A stretch of 64,000 nt of DNA from CAWAHD01 sp963781785 (GTDB lineage: Bacteria > Planctomycetota > Planctomycetia > Isosphaerales > Isosphaeraceae): positions 5,518,001 to 5,582,000 of the forward strand of contig CAWAHD010000002.1 in NCBI GenBank assembly GCA_963781785.1, written 5' to 3'. This document shows positions 44,913-54,595 of this stretch, piece after piece. Position numbers and translations under genes: made by a program. Position 1 is the stretch's first letter; each line of letters opens with the position of its first letter. The notes beneath the pieces were generated by a model. It was not told the DNA's origin. It ran no database searches and saw nothing but the letters and a program-made list of their open reading frames with translations.

Positions 44913-46062
44913 ATGGTATCAGTCCAGACAAACACCCGGAGAACGACCGGATTCACGTTGATCGAATTGCTGGTCGTGATCTCGATCATTGCGGTATTGA
45001 TCGCGCTGCTCTTGCCTGCCGTGCAATCGGCGCGAGGCGGCCCGGCGCGCCGAGTGCGCCAACAATCTCAAGCAACTTGGCCTGGCGACGCTCAACTTCG
45101 AAAGCACGTACTCGATGCTGCCGCCCAAGGGGCAGCTTCTGGCGACGCCCGATCTGAATGTCGACGCTCAGGCCGCGGTCCCCACGGTGTCGGCGAGCTA
45201 TCTCACGCTCATCTTGCCGTGGCTGGAGCAGACGAACATTTACAATCAGATCAACCTCACCATCGCGGCATCCGACACGTTCAACATCCCACCGTGCGTG
45301 GGGACCGGCGCAATGCACTCGGGAAACAGCTCGGTGTACTCGGTTGCCATCAACACGCTTTTGTGCCCGTCATCGCCGGGCCCGGCCACGATCAACTACT
45401 ACAACACGTTCTGGGGACCGTATGGGGATGGCGGCGGCGACGTCTGCACGCCGGGCTCCGTCACGCCTGGCAGCAGTGTGGTGAATCTCAATCCGCCGCC
45501 GATCCAGATCTGGGGCCGGAGCGATTACTTCCCGATTCCCGGTCTGCACAACACGGCGCTCCTGGCGGCGGGCATGAGCCCGGTGTACATCGCCCGCGTC
45601 GGGGAAGGGAAAGACTCCGGCACCATCACCGGACCTTTGATCACCGGCAAGATCCGCATCTCTTCGATCACTGACGGGACCTCGAACACGATGATCGTAT
45701 CGGAGTGCGGGTCAAAGCCGATCGGCTACAACGGCTTCAGGCAGATGTACACTTCGGAGGTCGACGGACTTCTTGTAGACGGGGTGATCGAGCCGGTGAG
45801 CAGCGGCGGTGGGGCGTGGGCCGATCATTTCACGTATTCGAGCCTGGCCGGAGCCCAGGGCCGGTACAACGGCATCCGGGGCGGGACCTGCATGATCAAC
45901 TGCACGAGCAACAACGAGATCTACTCGTTCCACCCGGGCGGTTCCAACGCCCTGTTTGCCGACGGCTCGGTCCATTTCCTCACGGACGTTTCGTCGGTCC
46001 AGTTGATCGCGTCGCTCGTCACCCGGGCCGGCGGGGAGGTCATCAGCGGCGACCAGTATTGA
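44913..46062 (+). CDS. DUF1559 prepilin-type protein, one frameshift
   Basis: The prepilin signal RRTTGFTLIELLVVISIIAVL is intact. At about 45035 the sequence reads GCGCGAGGCGGCC where the family has codons for SAREAARRAEC, so at least one base is missing; after it, CANNLKQLGLATLNFESTYS continues in the next frame. Then come LPWLEQTNIYNQINLT, ITDGTSNTMIVSECG, FHPGGSNALFADGSV and the end GGEVISGDQY. The corrected length is about 383 residues. Because the rest is perfectly conserved I consider it a functional gene with a sequence error. Confidence 0.9.
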
Positions 46063-46115
46063 TCGGCGCGCCGACGTGACAAGCGCCCCAAGAACGGAGG
46101 GCACGGTTTCTTGTT

Positions 46116-46182
46116 CCCCTCGCCCCTACCCTCACCCCCCACATCCTGTGGGGACCTCTCCCAGGGGGAGAGAGGGGCGAGG
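46116..46182. repeat. Three-way-junction palindromic element
   Basis: An outer stem CCTCGCCCCT (46118-46127) pairs with AGGGGCGAGG (46173-46182). Inside it are two perfect hairpins: CCCCACA-TCC-TGTGGGG (46137-46153) and CTCTCCC-AGG-GGGAGAG (46156-46172). It lies between the DUF1559 gene and the next gene and could act as a terminator or as a dispersed REP-like element. Confidence 0.8.
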
Positions 46183-46223
46183 GCGACGAGTGGTTGCTGT
46201 GGCCAGGTTGAGTGCCAGGTCCG

Positions 46224-48306
46224 ATGAATGCCCGTCTGCTCAAACATTTGATCGCGATCGGCACCCTGGCAAGCTGCTTGAGCTGCGGCCGGCCGGAGGA
46301 TTTCCGCGTCGCCTCAGGCCCCGGTGAGCACGCGAGCGTGGCCGCCAGGCCAGAGCCGCAGGAGCACGACCGTGAGCTGCTCAACGACGGAAATGCTGCT
46401 CCCGGCGCCGTTCCAACTTTTTCCCGAGACATCTCACCCCTTCTGGACAGATACTGCGCGAGCTGCCACGACAGCACCGCGGCGCGGGGAGGCGTGGTCC
46501 TCGATGCGCTGGGCGACGGACCTCCCGATCGCCGGCAGAAATCGCTGATGACGCGCATGGCCCGGAACCTGCGATCCGAGAGCATGCCGCCCGCGGGAGA
46601 GCCTCAGCCGACCGCTTCAGAACTCGAGACCCTGAACTCCTGGCTGGACTCCGCCTCGATCGACGAGAGCACCGGTGATGAGCGCCTCGCTGTTCGGCGG
46701 CTCAATCGGGCCGAGTACAACAACACGGTCCGCGACTTGATCGGTCTCGATGTGCGGCCGGCCGACGAGTTTCCGGCCGATGACGTCGGCTCTGGGTTTG
46801 ACAACGTGGGGGCGGTGCTTTCGACTTCTCCCATTCTCCTGGAGATGTATCTGGGCGCCGCCGACACGGTGATCGACGAGGCTTTTCGAATTCCGCTTGT
46901 GCGCCATGCCTTGTTGAACCCGCCGGTCGACACGGTTCCGCTGGCCTTCCGGAAGTTCAGGCCCGCCGTGCGGAGTCCGCGCGAGGACAAGGTGTTCCGA
47001 GCCGCCGGGGCAGCTCCGGATCCGGATCTGGCCAGGCAACAACAGATCTACGACATCCTTCGCGCCTTCTGCGACCGCGCTTTTCGTCGCCCGGCGACGC
47101 ACGACGAGCTGACGCGGCTGCTGGCGATCGTGCTTGCCGCCGAGAGCGACGGCGAACCCGCTCTGTCTGCCATGAAGCTTGCGCTCCGGACGGTTCTGGT
47201 GTCGCCCCAGTTTCTCTTCCTCGGGGCCGAGCGGGATCACGATTCAGGCCATCCGAGCGATGGCGTGCCCGATCATGACTTCGAGCTGGCCACGAGGCTC
47301 TCCTATTTCCTCTGGAGCAGCATGCCCGACGAAGGGCTCTATCGCATGGCTCTCCAGGGCGCGCTCCGGCGCGGCGACAATCTTCGCGCGCAAGTCAAAC
47401 GCATGCTGCGGGACCGCCGGTCGCGCGCACTGGCCGAGAACTTTGCCGGCCAGTGGCTGGAAACGCGCAAGCTCAAAGACTTCACCCCCGACCCGATCGC
47501 CTTTCCCGATTTCGACGAGCCCCTGCGGGCAGCGATGGTCGAGGAGACCGTGCTGTTCTTCGAATCGATCCGAGACAAGGATCGGAGCGTGCTGGAATTG
47601 CTCGACGCGGACTACACTTTTGTCAACGAGCGGCTGGCGCTGCACTACCGAATCCCCGGGATCAAGGGCGACTGGTTCCGGCGTGTCTCGCTCAAGGGAA
47701 CGCCGCGGGGAGGCGTTATGACTCAGGCGAGCGTTCTGGCGGCAACGTCCAACCCGACCCGTACCTCCCCGGTCAAGCGCGGTAAATGGATCCTGGACAA
47801 CATCCTGGGTGCCCCACCTGAGCCGCCGCCCTCGGGTGTGGAAGCTCTGAAAGAGGGCCAGCACGCTGGCGCCCCGATCACGCTTCGTCAGAAGATGTCG
47901 CGGCACAGGACCGACCCGGCGTGCGCCTCATGTCACAGCCAAATGGACCCGCTCGGCTTCGGACTCGAGAACTTCGACGCCATCGGCGGCTGGCGATCTC
48001 TCGAGGAAGGTCAACCGATTGACTCGAACGGGCGGTTGCCGGGCGGTCGGCATTTTACGGGGCCGGCCCAGCTCAAGGCGGCCCTCCTGGCGCGCCGCGG
48101 CGCGTTTGCCCGGTGCCTTACCGAGAAGCTGTTGACGTACGCTCTTGGTCGCGGGCTGGAACGAGCCGATCGCCGAGAAGTCGATCGCATCGCTCGCCGA
48201 GCTCGCCCGCCACGACTATCGGTTTTCGGCCCTGGTCATGGCCGTGGTCGAGAGCGAGCCGTTCCTGCATCCCCGATCTTCCACCAGGACAGAGGCCAAA
48301 CGATGA
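46224..48306 (+). CDS. DUF1592/DUF1587-family cytochrome-like protein, one frameshift
   Basis: This exported protein of about 694 residues belongs to the planctomycete DUF1587-DUF1592-DUF1588-DUF1585 family. A lipoprotein-like signal ends at LASCLSC. A c-type heme site CASCH stands in LDRYCASCHDSTAARGG. Then come RRLNRAEYNNTVRDLIGLDV, FPADDVGSGFDNVGAVLSTS, FELATRLSYFLWSSMPDEGL, ALHYRIPGIKG, the second CASCH in PACASCHSQMDPLGFGLENF and LLTYALGRGLE. At about 48160 the frame shifts, and the true end PIAEKSIASLAELA, YRFSALVMAVVESEPFL runs to a stop overlapping the next ATG by four bases. Without the correction the gene appears falsely fused to its neighbour. Confidence 0.92.
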
Positions 48307-49658
48307 TTCCTCAAAGACTCTCGCGGCGGACCGCCTTGAGAGGACTCGGCGTGTCGGTGGCCCTGCCCCTGCTCGAGGCGATGCGGCCGGCACCGTTGTT
48401 CGCCCGCCCGGGCGATCGCGGACTCAAGAGCCCGCCCTTGCGCATGGCTTTTCTCTACGTCCCCAACGGCGTGCACATGCCCGCCTGGGTGCCGCGGCCG
48501 GATGGCGCACGTTTCACCCTGCCGGCGATCCTCGAGCCGCTCTTAGCGGTCAAGGACGACCTGGTCGTCCTGAGCGGACTCAGCCTGCGGCCAGCGTGCG
48601 CGCTGGGTGATGGCGGGGGCGACCACGCCCGCGCCATGGCGAGCTTTCTGACGGGGTGCCACCCACGGAAGACCGACAGCGCCGACCTCTGCGCGGGTGT
48701 CTCGGTCGACCAGGCTGCGGCCGGGCGGATCGGACAGGCGACCCGCTTTCCGTCGCTGGAGATCGGCTGTGAAGGGGGCAAGAGCGCGGGCGAATGCGAC
48801 CATGGATACAGTTGTGCTTACCAGTCAAACCTGTCGTGGCGGAACGAAACGACGCCGGTCGCCAAGGAGATCAATCCCCGCCTGGTCTTTGACAGGCTGT
48901 TCGACAATTCGCCCGGTGGCAAAGGCGGTGCGGATGCGGCGCGGCGCGACCGCCGGAGAAAGAGCATCCTGGACGCGATCGGCGAGGACGCCCGGCGGTT
49001 GAGAGCCGTGGTGGGGACGGCAGATCGCCGGAAGCTCGACGAATACCTCACCGGCGTGCGCGAGCTCGAAGCGCGGATCACCCGCAACCGGCCGGTGCTC
49101 GATCTGGGCATCGCGAAGTTTCCGCGGCCGCTGGGCATTCCAGCCGACTATCAAGAACACGTCCGGTTGATGGGAGACCTGCTCGTCCTCGCGTTTCAGA
49201 TCGATGTCACGCGGATCGCCACATTCGTGTTTGCCAACGACGGCAGCAACCGCAGCTACCCCGGCGCGGGCGTATCAGACGGTCATCATGATCTCTCTCA
49301 CCATGGCGGCGACGTCGCCAAGGAGGAGAAGATCAAGAGAATCAACCGGTTCCACGCGGCCCAACTCGCGTACATCCTCGGCAAGATGAAGCAGATCCCC
49401 GAAGGGGACGGCAACTTGCTCGACCACGCGATGATCGTCTATGGGAGCGGCATCAGCGATGGCAACTCGCACTCGCACGATGACCTGCCGATCCTTCTGG
49501 CGGGCAAGGGCAACGGAACCATCACGACGGGCAGGCACCTCCGCTATCCGGCGGCGACACCGCTTGCGAACCTCTACGTCTCCCTGCTCGACCGCATGGG
49601 GGTGACGGTCGATGGATTCGGCGACAGCACGGGAAGGCTGACTTCTCTGGAGGGATGA
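48303..49658 (+). CDS. DUF1552 family exported protein
   Basis: This 451-residue protein has a Tat-like signal (LSRRTALRGLG) and the features of DUF1552: MAFLYVPNGVHMPAWVPRPD, DDLVVLSGLSL, GDHARAMASFLTGCHPRK, YQSNLSWRNETTPVAKEINP, FDRLFDN and ARRLRAVVGTADRRKLDEYL. DUF1552 genes usually follow DUF1592 genes, as here, with a four-base overlap. The fold is related to sulfatase/alkaline-phosphatase-like DUF1501 proteins, and the substrate is unknown. The pair probably works in the periplasm with the upstream heme protein. Confidence 0.93.
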   Translation: MIPQRLSRRTALRGLGVSVALPLLEAMRPAPLFARPGDRGLKSPPLRMAFLYVPNGVHMPAWVPRPDGARFTLPAILEPLLAVKDDLVVLSGLSLRPACALGDGGGDHARAMASFLTGCHPRKTDSADLCAGVSVDQAAAGRIGQATRFPSLEIGCEGGKSAGECDHGYSCAYQSNLSWRNETTPVAKEINPRLVFDRLFDNSPGGKGGADAARRDRRRKSILDAIGEDARRLRAVVGTADRRKLDEYLTGVRELEARITRNRPVLDLGIAKFPRPLGIPADYQEHVRLMGDLLVLAFQIDVTRIATFVFANDGSNRSYPGAGVSDGHHDLSHHGGDVAKEEKIKRINRFHAAQLAYILGKMKQIPEGDGNLLDHAMIVYGSGISDGNSHSHDDLPILLAGKGNGTITTGRHLRYPAATPLANLYVSLLDRMGVTVDGFGDSTGRLTSLEG

Positions 49659-50448
49659 ACGCCGAAGCGAGCGTCCGTCGCGCGATCGACAGCCGCCCGT
49701 CGACGTTGGTACACGTCTCGTTCTCGACGCCTACACGCTTTGTTTGGCCTCATACTCATGGTTTATTAACGCCGCAGGGAAACGGAATCCTGGACGGGCC
49801 CGGAAAGCGTGAGTCGGCTGCGGTAGGCTTTGCACTTCTTCGAACGCCCGGATCGCGAACGCGTTGTTCCCGGTGGGGACCACGGTATCCTCGGGATTAT
49901 CGTCGCGCTGAACTCGCTAATAAATAACGTCTTCCGTCGTCTCCAGTTGTACGGCCGGGATGGCGCCAATCGGATCTGTGGGAGGGCGGCGTGCGACTGT
50001 TCCTGAGCCCATCAGATGCGCCGCAGCTCGAACTGTTAAATTGCGCAGTACTGTACAAAAAGATGTAGTGCATTGCCCGCTCCCCTAATAAGGGATAACC
50101 TGGACACTTAATAAGGCATATCCTGTTCGCACAAACCCGAACCACGCTGTAATGTGTGTATGAGGATGATCATGGCAGAGCAGCACGGTCCAAGTGTGAG
50201 CGAGGGGAGGTGAGCAACGAGGTGATGCCGGACTGATTGATGATTTCCGCTTGATCGTTTCCCGAGGGACGTCGGAGCCAAGGCGGCTCGGCCGGTCTTC
50301 GGGGCCCAGGCTTCGTGGTGATTGTTGCGACGCCTGGATGAGGAAGCGACTTCCGTTGCGATTGAGCACTCAGCGTCGAGTACAAGGACGTAATCGCCTT
50401 TATCGCACGTAGGATGTGCCCGCTCAGATCTACTTCGGAGGTGAGACG
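49659..50448. other. Long intergenic region upstream of the sigma factor
   Basis: I see no gene in these 790 bases. Two direct repeats TAATAAGG-G/C-ATA-A/T-CC stand at 50086-50100 and 50109-50123, 23 bases apart (13 of 15 positions equal), in an AT-richer area. They could be a binding site for a regulator of the sigma factor. Confidence 0.45.
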
Positions 50449-51345
50449 ATGATTACGAGTGCAGAGCGCAACCGCGACGGTTGGCGTGTTCGATCGGGAG
50501 CAAAGCGAGCGACTTCGAGCCGTGGAGGGCTGTCGCGTGCCGAGGAGAAAGAGCTTGCCGGCTCGATCGCCAACGGCGACCGAGACGCCCGCAACAGCCT
50601 GGTGCAGGCCAATCTTTCGCTGGTCGCGAGGGTGGCTCGCGATTTCCAGGGACGGGGGATGGACCTTGACGACTTGATCGGCGAGGGCAACCTGGGGCTG
50701 ATCCGGGCGGCCGAGGAATACAATCCCAGCTTCGGGACGCGGTTCAGCACGTATGCCGTCTACTGGATCAAGGAAAAGATCCGCACGGCCTTGATCGACA
50801 CGTCGGCGACGATCCGGCTGCCCAGGCACATGTTCCGGCTCTTGACCGCATGGCGCCGGGCGGAGTGGATGCTCTGCTGCCGGTGGGGCCGCGTGCCGAC
50901 TTTCGAGGAAGTGGCACAGGTCCTCGAGCTCAAGCCAGCGCAGAAGTCGCTCGTGGCCCGGGCGCATCGGGCCCATCAACTGACATTCACCGGCAGCTAC
51001 ACCGGCGCGTCGGGCTCGAGCGCCATTGACGAACTGGGGGATCCCAGGATCTCGCGCGAAGAAATGTTCGAGCCGAACGATGAATGGGCCGCCGCCGAGC
51101 GGCGGATCGAGCGCCTGGAGACCCGGGAGCGAGACATCGTGGCCCTGCACTTCGGCCTGAATGGCCGCAAGAGCCTGACGCTCAGAGAGATTGGCCGCCG
51201 CTACGGGGTGACGCGGGAATGCGTGCGGAAGATCGAGCTGGGCGCGCTGCGCAAGCTGAAAGACGGGCTCACCGGTGGCAAGCGTCCTGGCGTCGATCAA
51301 CCTCGCGGTGCCGCATCCGGGCGCAAGGCGGCTGGAAAGGAGTGA
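50449..51345 (+). CDS. Sigma-70 family RNA polymerase sigma factor
   Basis: This 298-residue sigma factor has region 2 (NSLVQANLSLVARVARDFQG, LIGEGNLGLIRAAEEYNPSF, FSTYAVYWIKEKIRTALID), region 3 (IRLPRHMFRLL, PTFEEVAQVLEL) and region 4 (LETRERDIVALHFGLNG, LTLREIGRRYGVTRECVRKI). Region 1.1 is absent, so it is a small RpoH/SigB-sized factor, not the housekeeping one. The ATG follows CGGAGG. The C-terminus is a short basic tail. No anti-sigma gene is adjacent. The next small gene starts five bases after its stop. Confidence 0.93.
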   Translation: MITSAERNRDGWRVRSGAKRATSSRGGLSRAEEKELAGSIANGDRDARNSLVQANLSLVARVARDFQGRGMDLDDLIGEGNLGLIRAAEEYNPSFGTRFSTYAVYWIKEKIRTALIDTSATIRLPRHMFRLLTAWRRAEWMLCCRWGRVPTFEEVAQVLELKPAQKSLVARAHRAHQLTFTGSYTGASGSSAIDELGDPRISREEMFEPNDEWAAAERRIERLETRERDIVALHFGLNGRKSLTLREIGRRYGVTRECVRKIELGALRKLKDGLTGGKRPGVDQPRGAASGRKAAGKE

Positions 51346-51350
51346 CCAGG

Positions 51351-51608
51351 ATGGCTCGTTCCGAAGTTTTCGTGACCGTCTCGCCTGAGTTACTCAGCCG
51401 GCTGCGCGCCTGCGCCGCCAATCTGGATCTGCCGCTGGAATGGTTTGTCGCGGGGCTGGTCTGCGACACCATGGAGAGTTTCGGCGACGGCTGCGGTGAG
51501 CGGCCGACCGCCGAAGCAAGAGCGACCCGTCGTCAAGCGGGGTCGCCGGGGTCGCCAGCCTCCCGGGCGGGCTCAGGCAGCAGAGTGGCGATCAGGGGTA
51601 CCAACTGA
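51351..51608 (+). CDS. Small hypothetical protein coupled to the sigma factor
   Basis: This 85-residue product begins MARSEVFVTVSPELLSRLRA and ends in an Arg/Ser-rich tail. The first 45 residues (a strand, then LPLEWFVAGLVCDTMESF) have the size and pattern of a ribbon-helix-helix-like or coiled regulator, but I do not recognise a family. It starts five bases after the sigma stop behind AAAGGAG, so the two are co-transcribed. Its 3' end overlaps the convergent response regulator by 76 bases, so the true end could be earlier. Confidence 0.55.
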   Translation: MARSEVFVTVSPELLSRLRACAANLDLPLEWFVAGLVCDTMESFGDGCGERPTAEARATRRQAGSPGSPASRAGSGSRVAIRGTN

Positions 51609-51940
51609 TCGTCGAGCTCGGATTTCGAGAGAAACCCGTCCGCGCCGGCCTTCAAGGCGGCGGCGCGGTACTCTTTTTCGTCGCGTGCCGTCATGATGAT
51701 GACGCGTGGCCGTGCCGGCTGCTCGGCCAGGCGACGCGTGGCTTCGAGGCCGCTCATCCCCGGCATCGACAGGTCCATCAGGACCAGGTCCGGCGTCAGC
51801 GCGGAGACTTGCTCGATGGCCTCGACGCCGGAGCGCGCGGTCCCGACGACCTGGACTCCATCGGCCGGCGCCAGCACGGAGATCGCGGTGGCGAGGAACA
51901 CCGGGCTGTCATCGACCACGAGGATCCGGCGCAGATGCAT
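51533..51940 (-). CDS. Stand-alone response regulator receiver protein
   Basis: This 135-residue protein is a single REC domain. It has the acidic pair DD (10-11) in ILVVDDSP, the phosphorylation site Asp56 in LVLMDLSMPG, the Thr/Ala switch in VIIMTAR and the Lys in GADGFLSKSEL. There is no output domain, so it acts by protein contact, like CheY. The ATG at 51940 has GGAGGGGG upstream; a longer frame reaches 51997. It lies 330 bases from the four-gene signalling operon on the same strand and may be a partner of those kinases. Confidence 0.88.
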   Translation of the reverse strand: MHLRRILVVDDSPVFLATAISVLAPADGVQVVGTARSGVEAIEQVSALTPDLVLMDLSMPGMSGLEATRRLAEQPARPRVIIMTARDEKEYRAAALKAGADGFLSKSELDDQLVPLIATLLPEPAREAGDPGDPA

Positions 51941-52272
51941 CACGTGCCCCCTCCGCATCAAGCGAATCAAGGACGTCATACCCAGGATCTCCGGCAATCA
52001 TCTGGTCGAGAGCACGAATGGCCACAGCGCGACGACGATTTGGGGCGGCGGCGGCGTGGCTGGGAACGAGACCGTTGGCACCCGGTGGCATCCTCATCCA
52101 ACCGGACGCTATTCTTAGTCTGGTCAGGAGCCGCGGGATCGTCTCCTGGGATGATCCCTAGGGCGAGTAAGGTATTTCCCGGGCCCGCCGCAGCCCTTCA
52201 TCCGGGCCTTCCAGGGTCGGGGCTGTTTTTCTGCGGCTGGGCCGGCCGGCGCGTTATCGGCCGCGTTCTCTA
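51941..52272. other. Intergenic region between signalling genes
   Basis: No gene is seen in these 332 bases. The sequence is GC-rich. It probably holds the promoter of the single-domain regulator, which is transcribed leftward. Confidence 0.35.
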
Positions 52273-52926
52273 TCAGTCGTCGGCGTTGATCAGGCCGGTG
52301 CGAATGGCGTAGCGGACGAGGCCCGCGACGTCGCGGATGCCCAGCCGTTCCATGATCTGCGACCGGTGGGCCTCGGCGGTTTTGACGCTGATGCCCAGTT
52401 TGCGACCGATCGCCTTGGTCGGCATGCCCTCGGCAATCAGCCGCAGCACCTCGCGCTGCCGCGGCGTGAGCAGGTCGTCGGCCGATGCTGTCGCGTGGGC
52501 GAGCCGCGCGTACTCGGCAACGACATGCCCCGAGACGGCGGGGCTCAGGTAGCTCTCGCCCCGAGCCACGGCACGGAGAGCCGCCTCGCATTCGGCGGCC
52601 GCGGCGTCTTTGAGCAGGTAACCGGCGGCCCCGGATGCGAGCGCCTTCGTGGCGTACTCTTTCTCTCGATGCATCGAGAGGATGAGTACTCTGGTCGGCG
52701 GGCAGTCACGGGCGACGCGGCTGGCGAGCTCGAGGCCGGTCAGTCCCGGCATGGCGATGTCGGTCACGAGCACGTCAGGGTGGTGGGCTTCGACCAGTGC
52801 GAGTGCCTGGATGCCGTCAGCGGCCTCGGCGATTATCTCGATATCCCCCGCCTGCTCCAAGAGCGAGCGAACGCCGAGTCGGACGACGGCGTGATCGTCG
52901 GCCAGGATCACGCGAATCGCACCCAT
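52273..52926 (-). CDS. NarL/FixJ-type response regulator
   Basis: This 217-residue regulator has a receiver domain (Asp10-Asp11 in ILADDHAVVRLGV, Asp56 in VLVTDIAMPG, the switch LILSMHREKEY and GAAGYLLKDA) and a LuxR-type helix-turn-helix (LTPRQREVLRLIAEGMPTKA, LGISVKTAEAHRSQIMERLG). It is the last gene of the operon and its ATG shares one base with the stop of the upstream kinase (TGATG), so they are coupled. It is likely phosphorylated by that HisKA_3 kinase, the usual partner of NarL regulators. Confidence 0.94.
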   Translation of the reverse strand: MGAIRVILADDHAVVRLGVRSLLEQAGDIEIIAEAADGIQALALVEAHHPDVLVTDIAMPGLTGLELASRVARDCPPTRVLILSMHREKEYATKALASGAAGYLLKDAAAAECEAALRAVARGESYLSPAVSGHVVAEYARLAHATASADDLLTPRQREVLRLIAEGMPTKAIGRKLGISVKTAEAHRSQIMERLGIRDVAGLVRYAIRTGLINADD

Positions 52927-54595
52927 CAGTGATTCTCCTCTGCGGGGTGCGCGACGCTGGCCCGAGTAGCCGCCGGCACGAGAGCACGGATGCGTGTTCC
53001 GAGTCCGGGTCGCGAGGTGATCTCGGCCCGGCCGCCGGCCAGTTCGGCACGCTCCAGGAGACTGAGCAATCCCAGGCTGGAGCCGCGGACTGCGCTGCGC
53101 CTTGGCGGCCACGACGTCGAAGCCGGACCCGTCGTCGTCGATGACCATTTCGAGCTCGTCGTCGGCGCGGCGCAGGGCGACGCGCAGCCGTGTTGCACCG
53201 GCGTGCTTGACGGCATTGTTGAGCGCTTCCTGTGCGACGCGGTAACAGGCCGTCTCGGCGTCGGAGTCAACCGGGCCGACATCCTCGACTTCGACGTCGG
53301 CGTCCAGGCCCGCTCGCTCGGCCAAGCTCTCGACCAGGGCACTCAATGCCGCCGGCAGTCCCAGGTCATCCAGGAGCGAAGGGCGCAACAGCCGGGACAG
53401 GTCGCGGACGTGCTCGAGCGCCTGGCCCGTCATCGAGGCGGCGTCTGCGAGCCAGCGGTGGACGCCTGGCCCGGTGAGGTCGCGGGCCACGCGGTCGATG
53501 GCCATCTTGGCTGCTGTCAAGCACTGGCCGACGTCGTCGTGCAGCTCGCGGGCGATCCGCCGCCGCTCGGCCTCCTGCACACCCAGCAGGCGGCGCGTCA
53601 GCACCTGGAGCCGTTCGGCATTCGCCGCGAGCGCCTGTTCGGCGCGGCTGCGTTCCACGGCCGCGCCCAGCACGTTGGCTATGGCTCGCAGGAAGTCGCT
53701 CTCCTCGAGCGTGAAGAGCCGCCGCTCGATCGTGTGGGCGCCCAGGACTCCAAACGGCCGGTCGTGGCCTGGGACCACGACGCTCAGGCCGCTGATCACG
53801 CCGTGTTCCCTGAGCAGCGACAGGTCGCGGAACCGAACCTCGGTGCGGAGGTCCTCGACGATGACCGGTTCCGGGCAGAGCAGCGTGAAGCTGGCCTGAG
53901 AATCGTCGCCGGCGCCACCGGTCGCCCGGACGATGGTCCCTGCCTTCCAGGCCACTCGGGCGCCCGGCGTGTGGGCACTGTCCCTGGGCTCGAGTTCGAC
54001 GACCTGGCAATAGTCCACACCGAGGGTCCGCGCGACGAGGACGACGGTGTCGGCCATCAGTGTCGAGGGATCGACGGTTGTGAGGGCCCGCTGGCCGAGC
54101 TCGGCGACGGCCGCCTGGCGCCGGTGGGCGACCTCCAACTGGTAGACTTGCTGGGCGAGTTTGTCGGTGAGCAGTCGCAGGTGCTGGCGATCGAAGCCCT
54201 CGGCCCGGGCCGGAGCCGGAGCCAGTTTCATCTCCAGCACGTTCTCCACGGTGCGGAGGATCTCCTCCGGCTCGGCCGGCTTGGTCAGATGGTGGGTGAC
54301 CCCGATAGTCTCGGCCAGGGAGTGAACCTCCGGCCGTTGATACTCGGCGGTGTAGAAGATCACGGCGGTACCGGAGACAGCCGGGTCGGCCCGCAGCCGC
54401 CGCACGAACTCGAAGCCGTCCATGGTGGGCATCAGGATGTCGGTGATGACGAGCACGGGGTGCTCGGCGCGGCACCAGCGCCAGTGCTTCGGCACCGTCG
54501 CCGGCCTCCAGCAGTTGGTGGCCGCGGTAGCCGAGGAGCGTCACGAGGAATTGGCGATTGGTCGGCCGGTCGTCCACGATCAGGATGATCGCCAT
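52926..54595 (-). CDS. Hybrid REC-GAF-HisKA_3 sensor kinase, two frameshifts
   Basis: The joined product is about 557 residues. It starts with a receiver domain (MAIILIVDDRPTNRQFLVTL, VITDILMPTMDGFEFVRRL, FYTAEYQRPEV). A GAF domain follows (LVARTLGVDYCQVVELEP, VIVEDLRTEVRF, SVVVPGHDRPFGVLGAH), then the NarX-type kinase core RRRIARELHDDVGQCLTAAK with its histidine, YRVAQEALNNAVKHAGA and the ATP lid DDDGSGFDV. Breaks are at about 54475 (after GDGAEALAL) and 53085 (after VVAAKAQ); the corrected end is GLLSLLERAELAGGRAEI. It is soluble. It overlaps its upstream neighbour by 16 bases. Confidence 0.9.

Noticed and set aside
46212..49658. 1148-residue DUF1592-DUF1552 fusion
   Set aside because: The true DUF1592 end is found in another frame (SALVMAVVESEPFL) with a stop overlapping the DUF1552 start, so the fusion is produced by a single-base break.
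50170..51300. 376-codon minus-strand open frame
   Set aside because: Opposite the sigma factor, whose regions 2 to 4 are unmistakable.
52273..54495. 740-residue kinase-regulator fusion
   Set aside because: The proper kinase end is in another frame and stops exactly at the regulator ATG, so these are two genes.
52990..54588. 532-codon plus-strand open frame
   Set aside because: It lies opposite the REC-GAF kinase and shows no protein family features.
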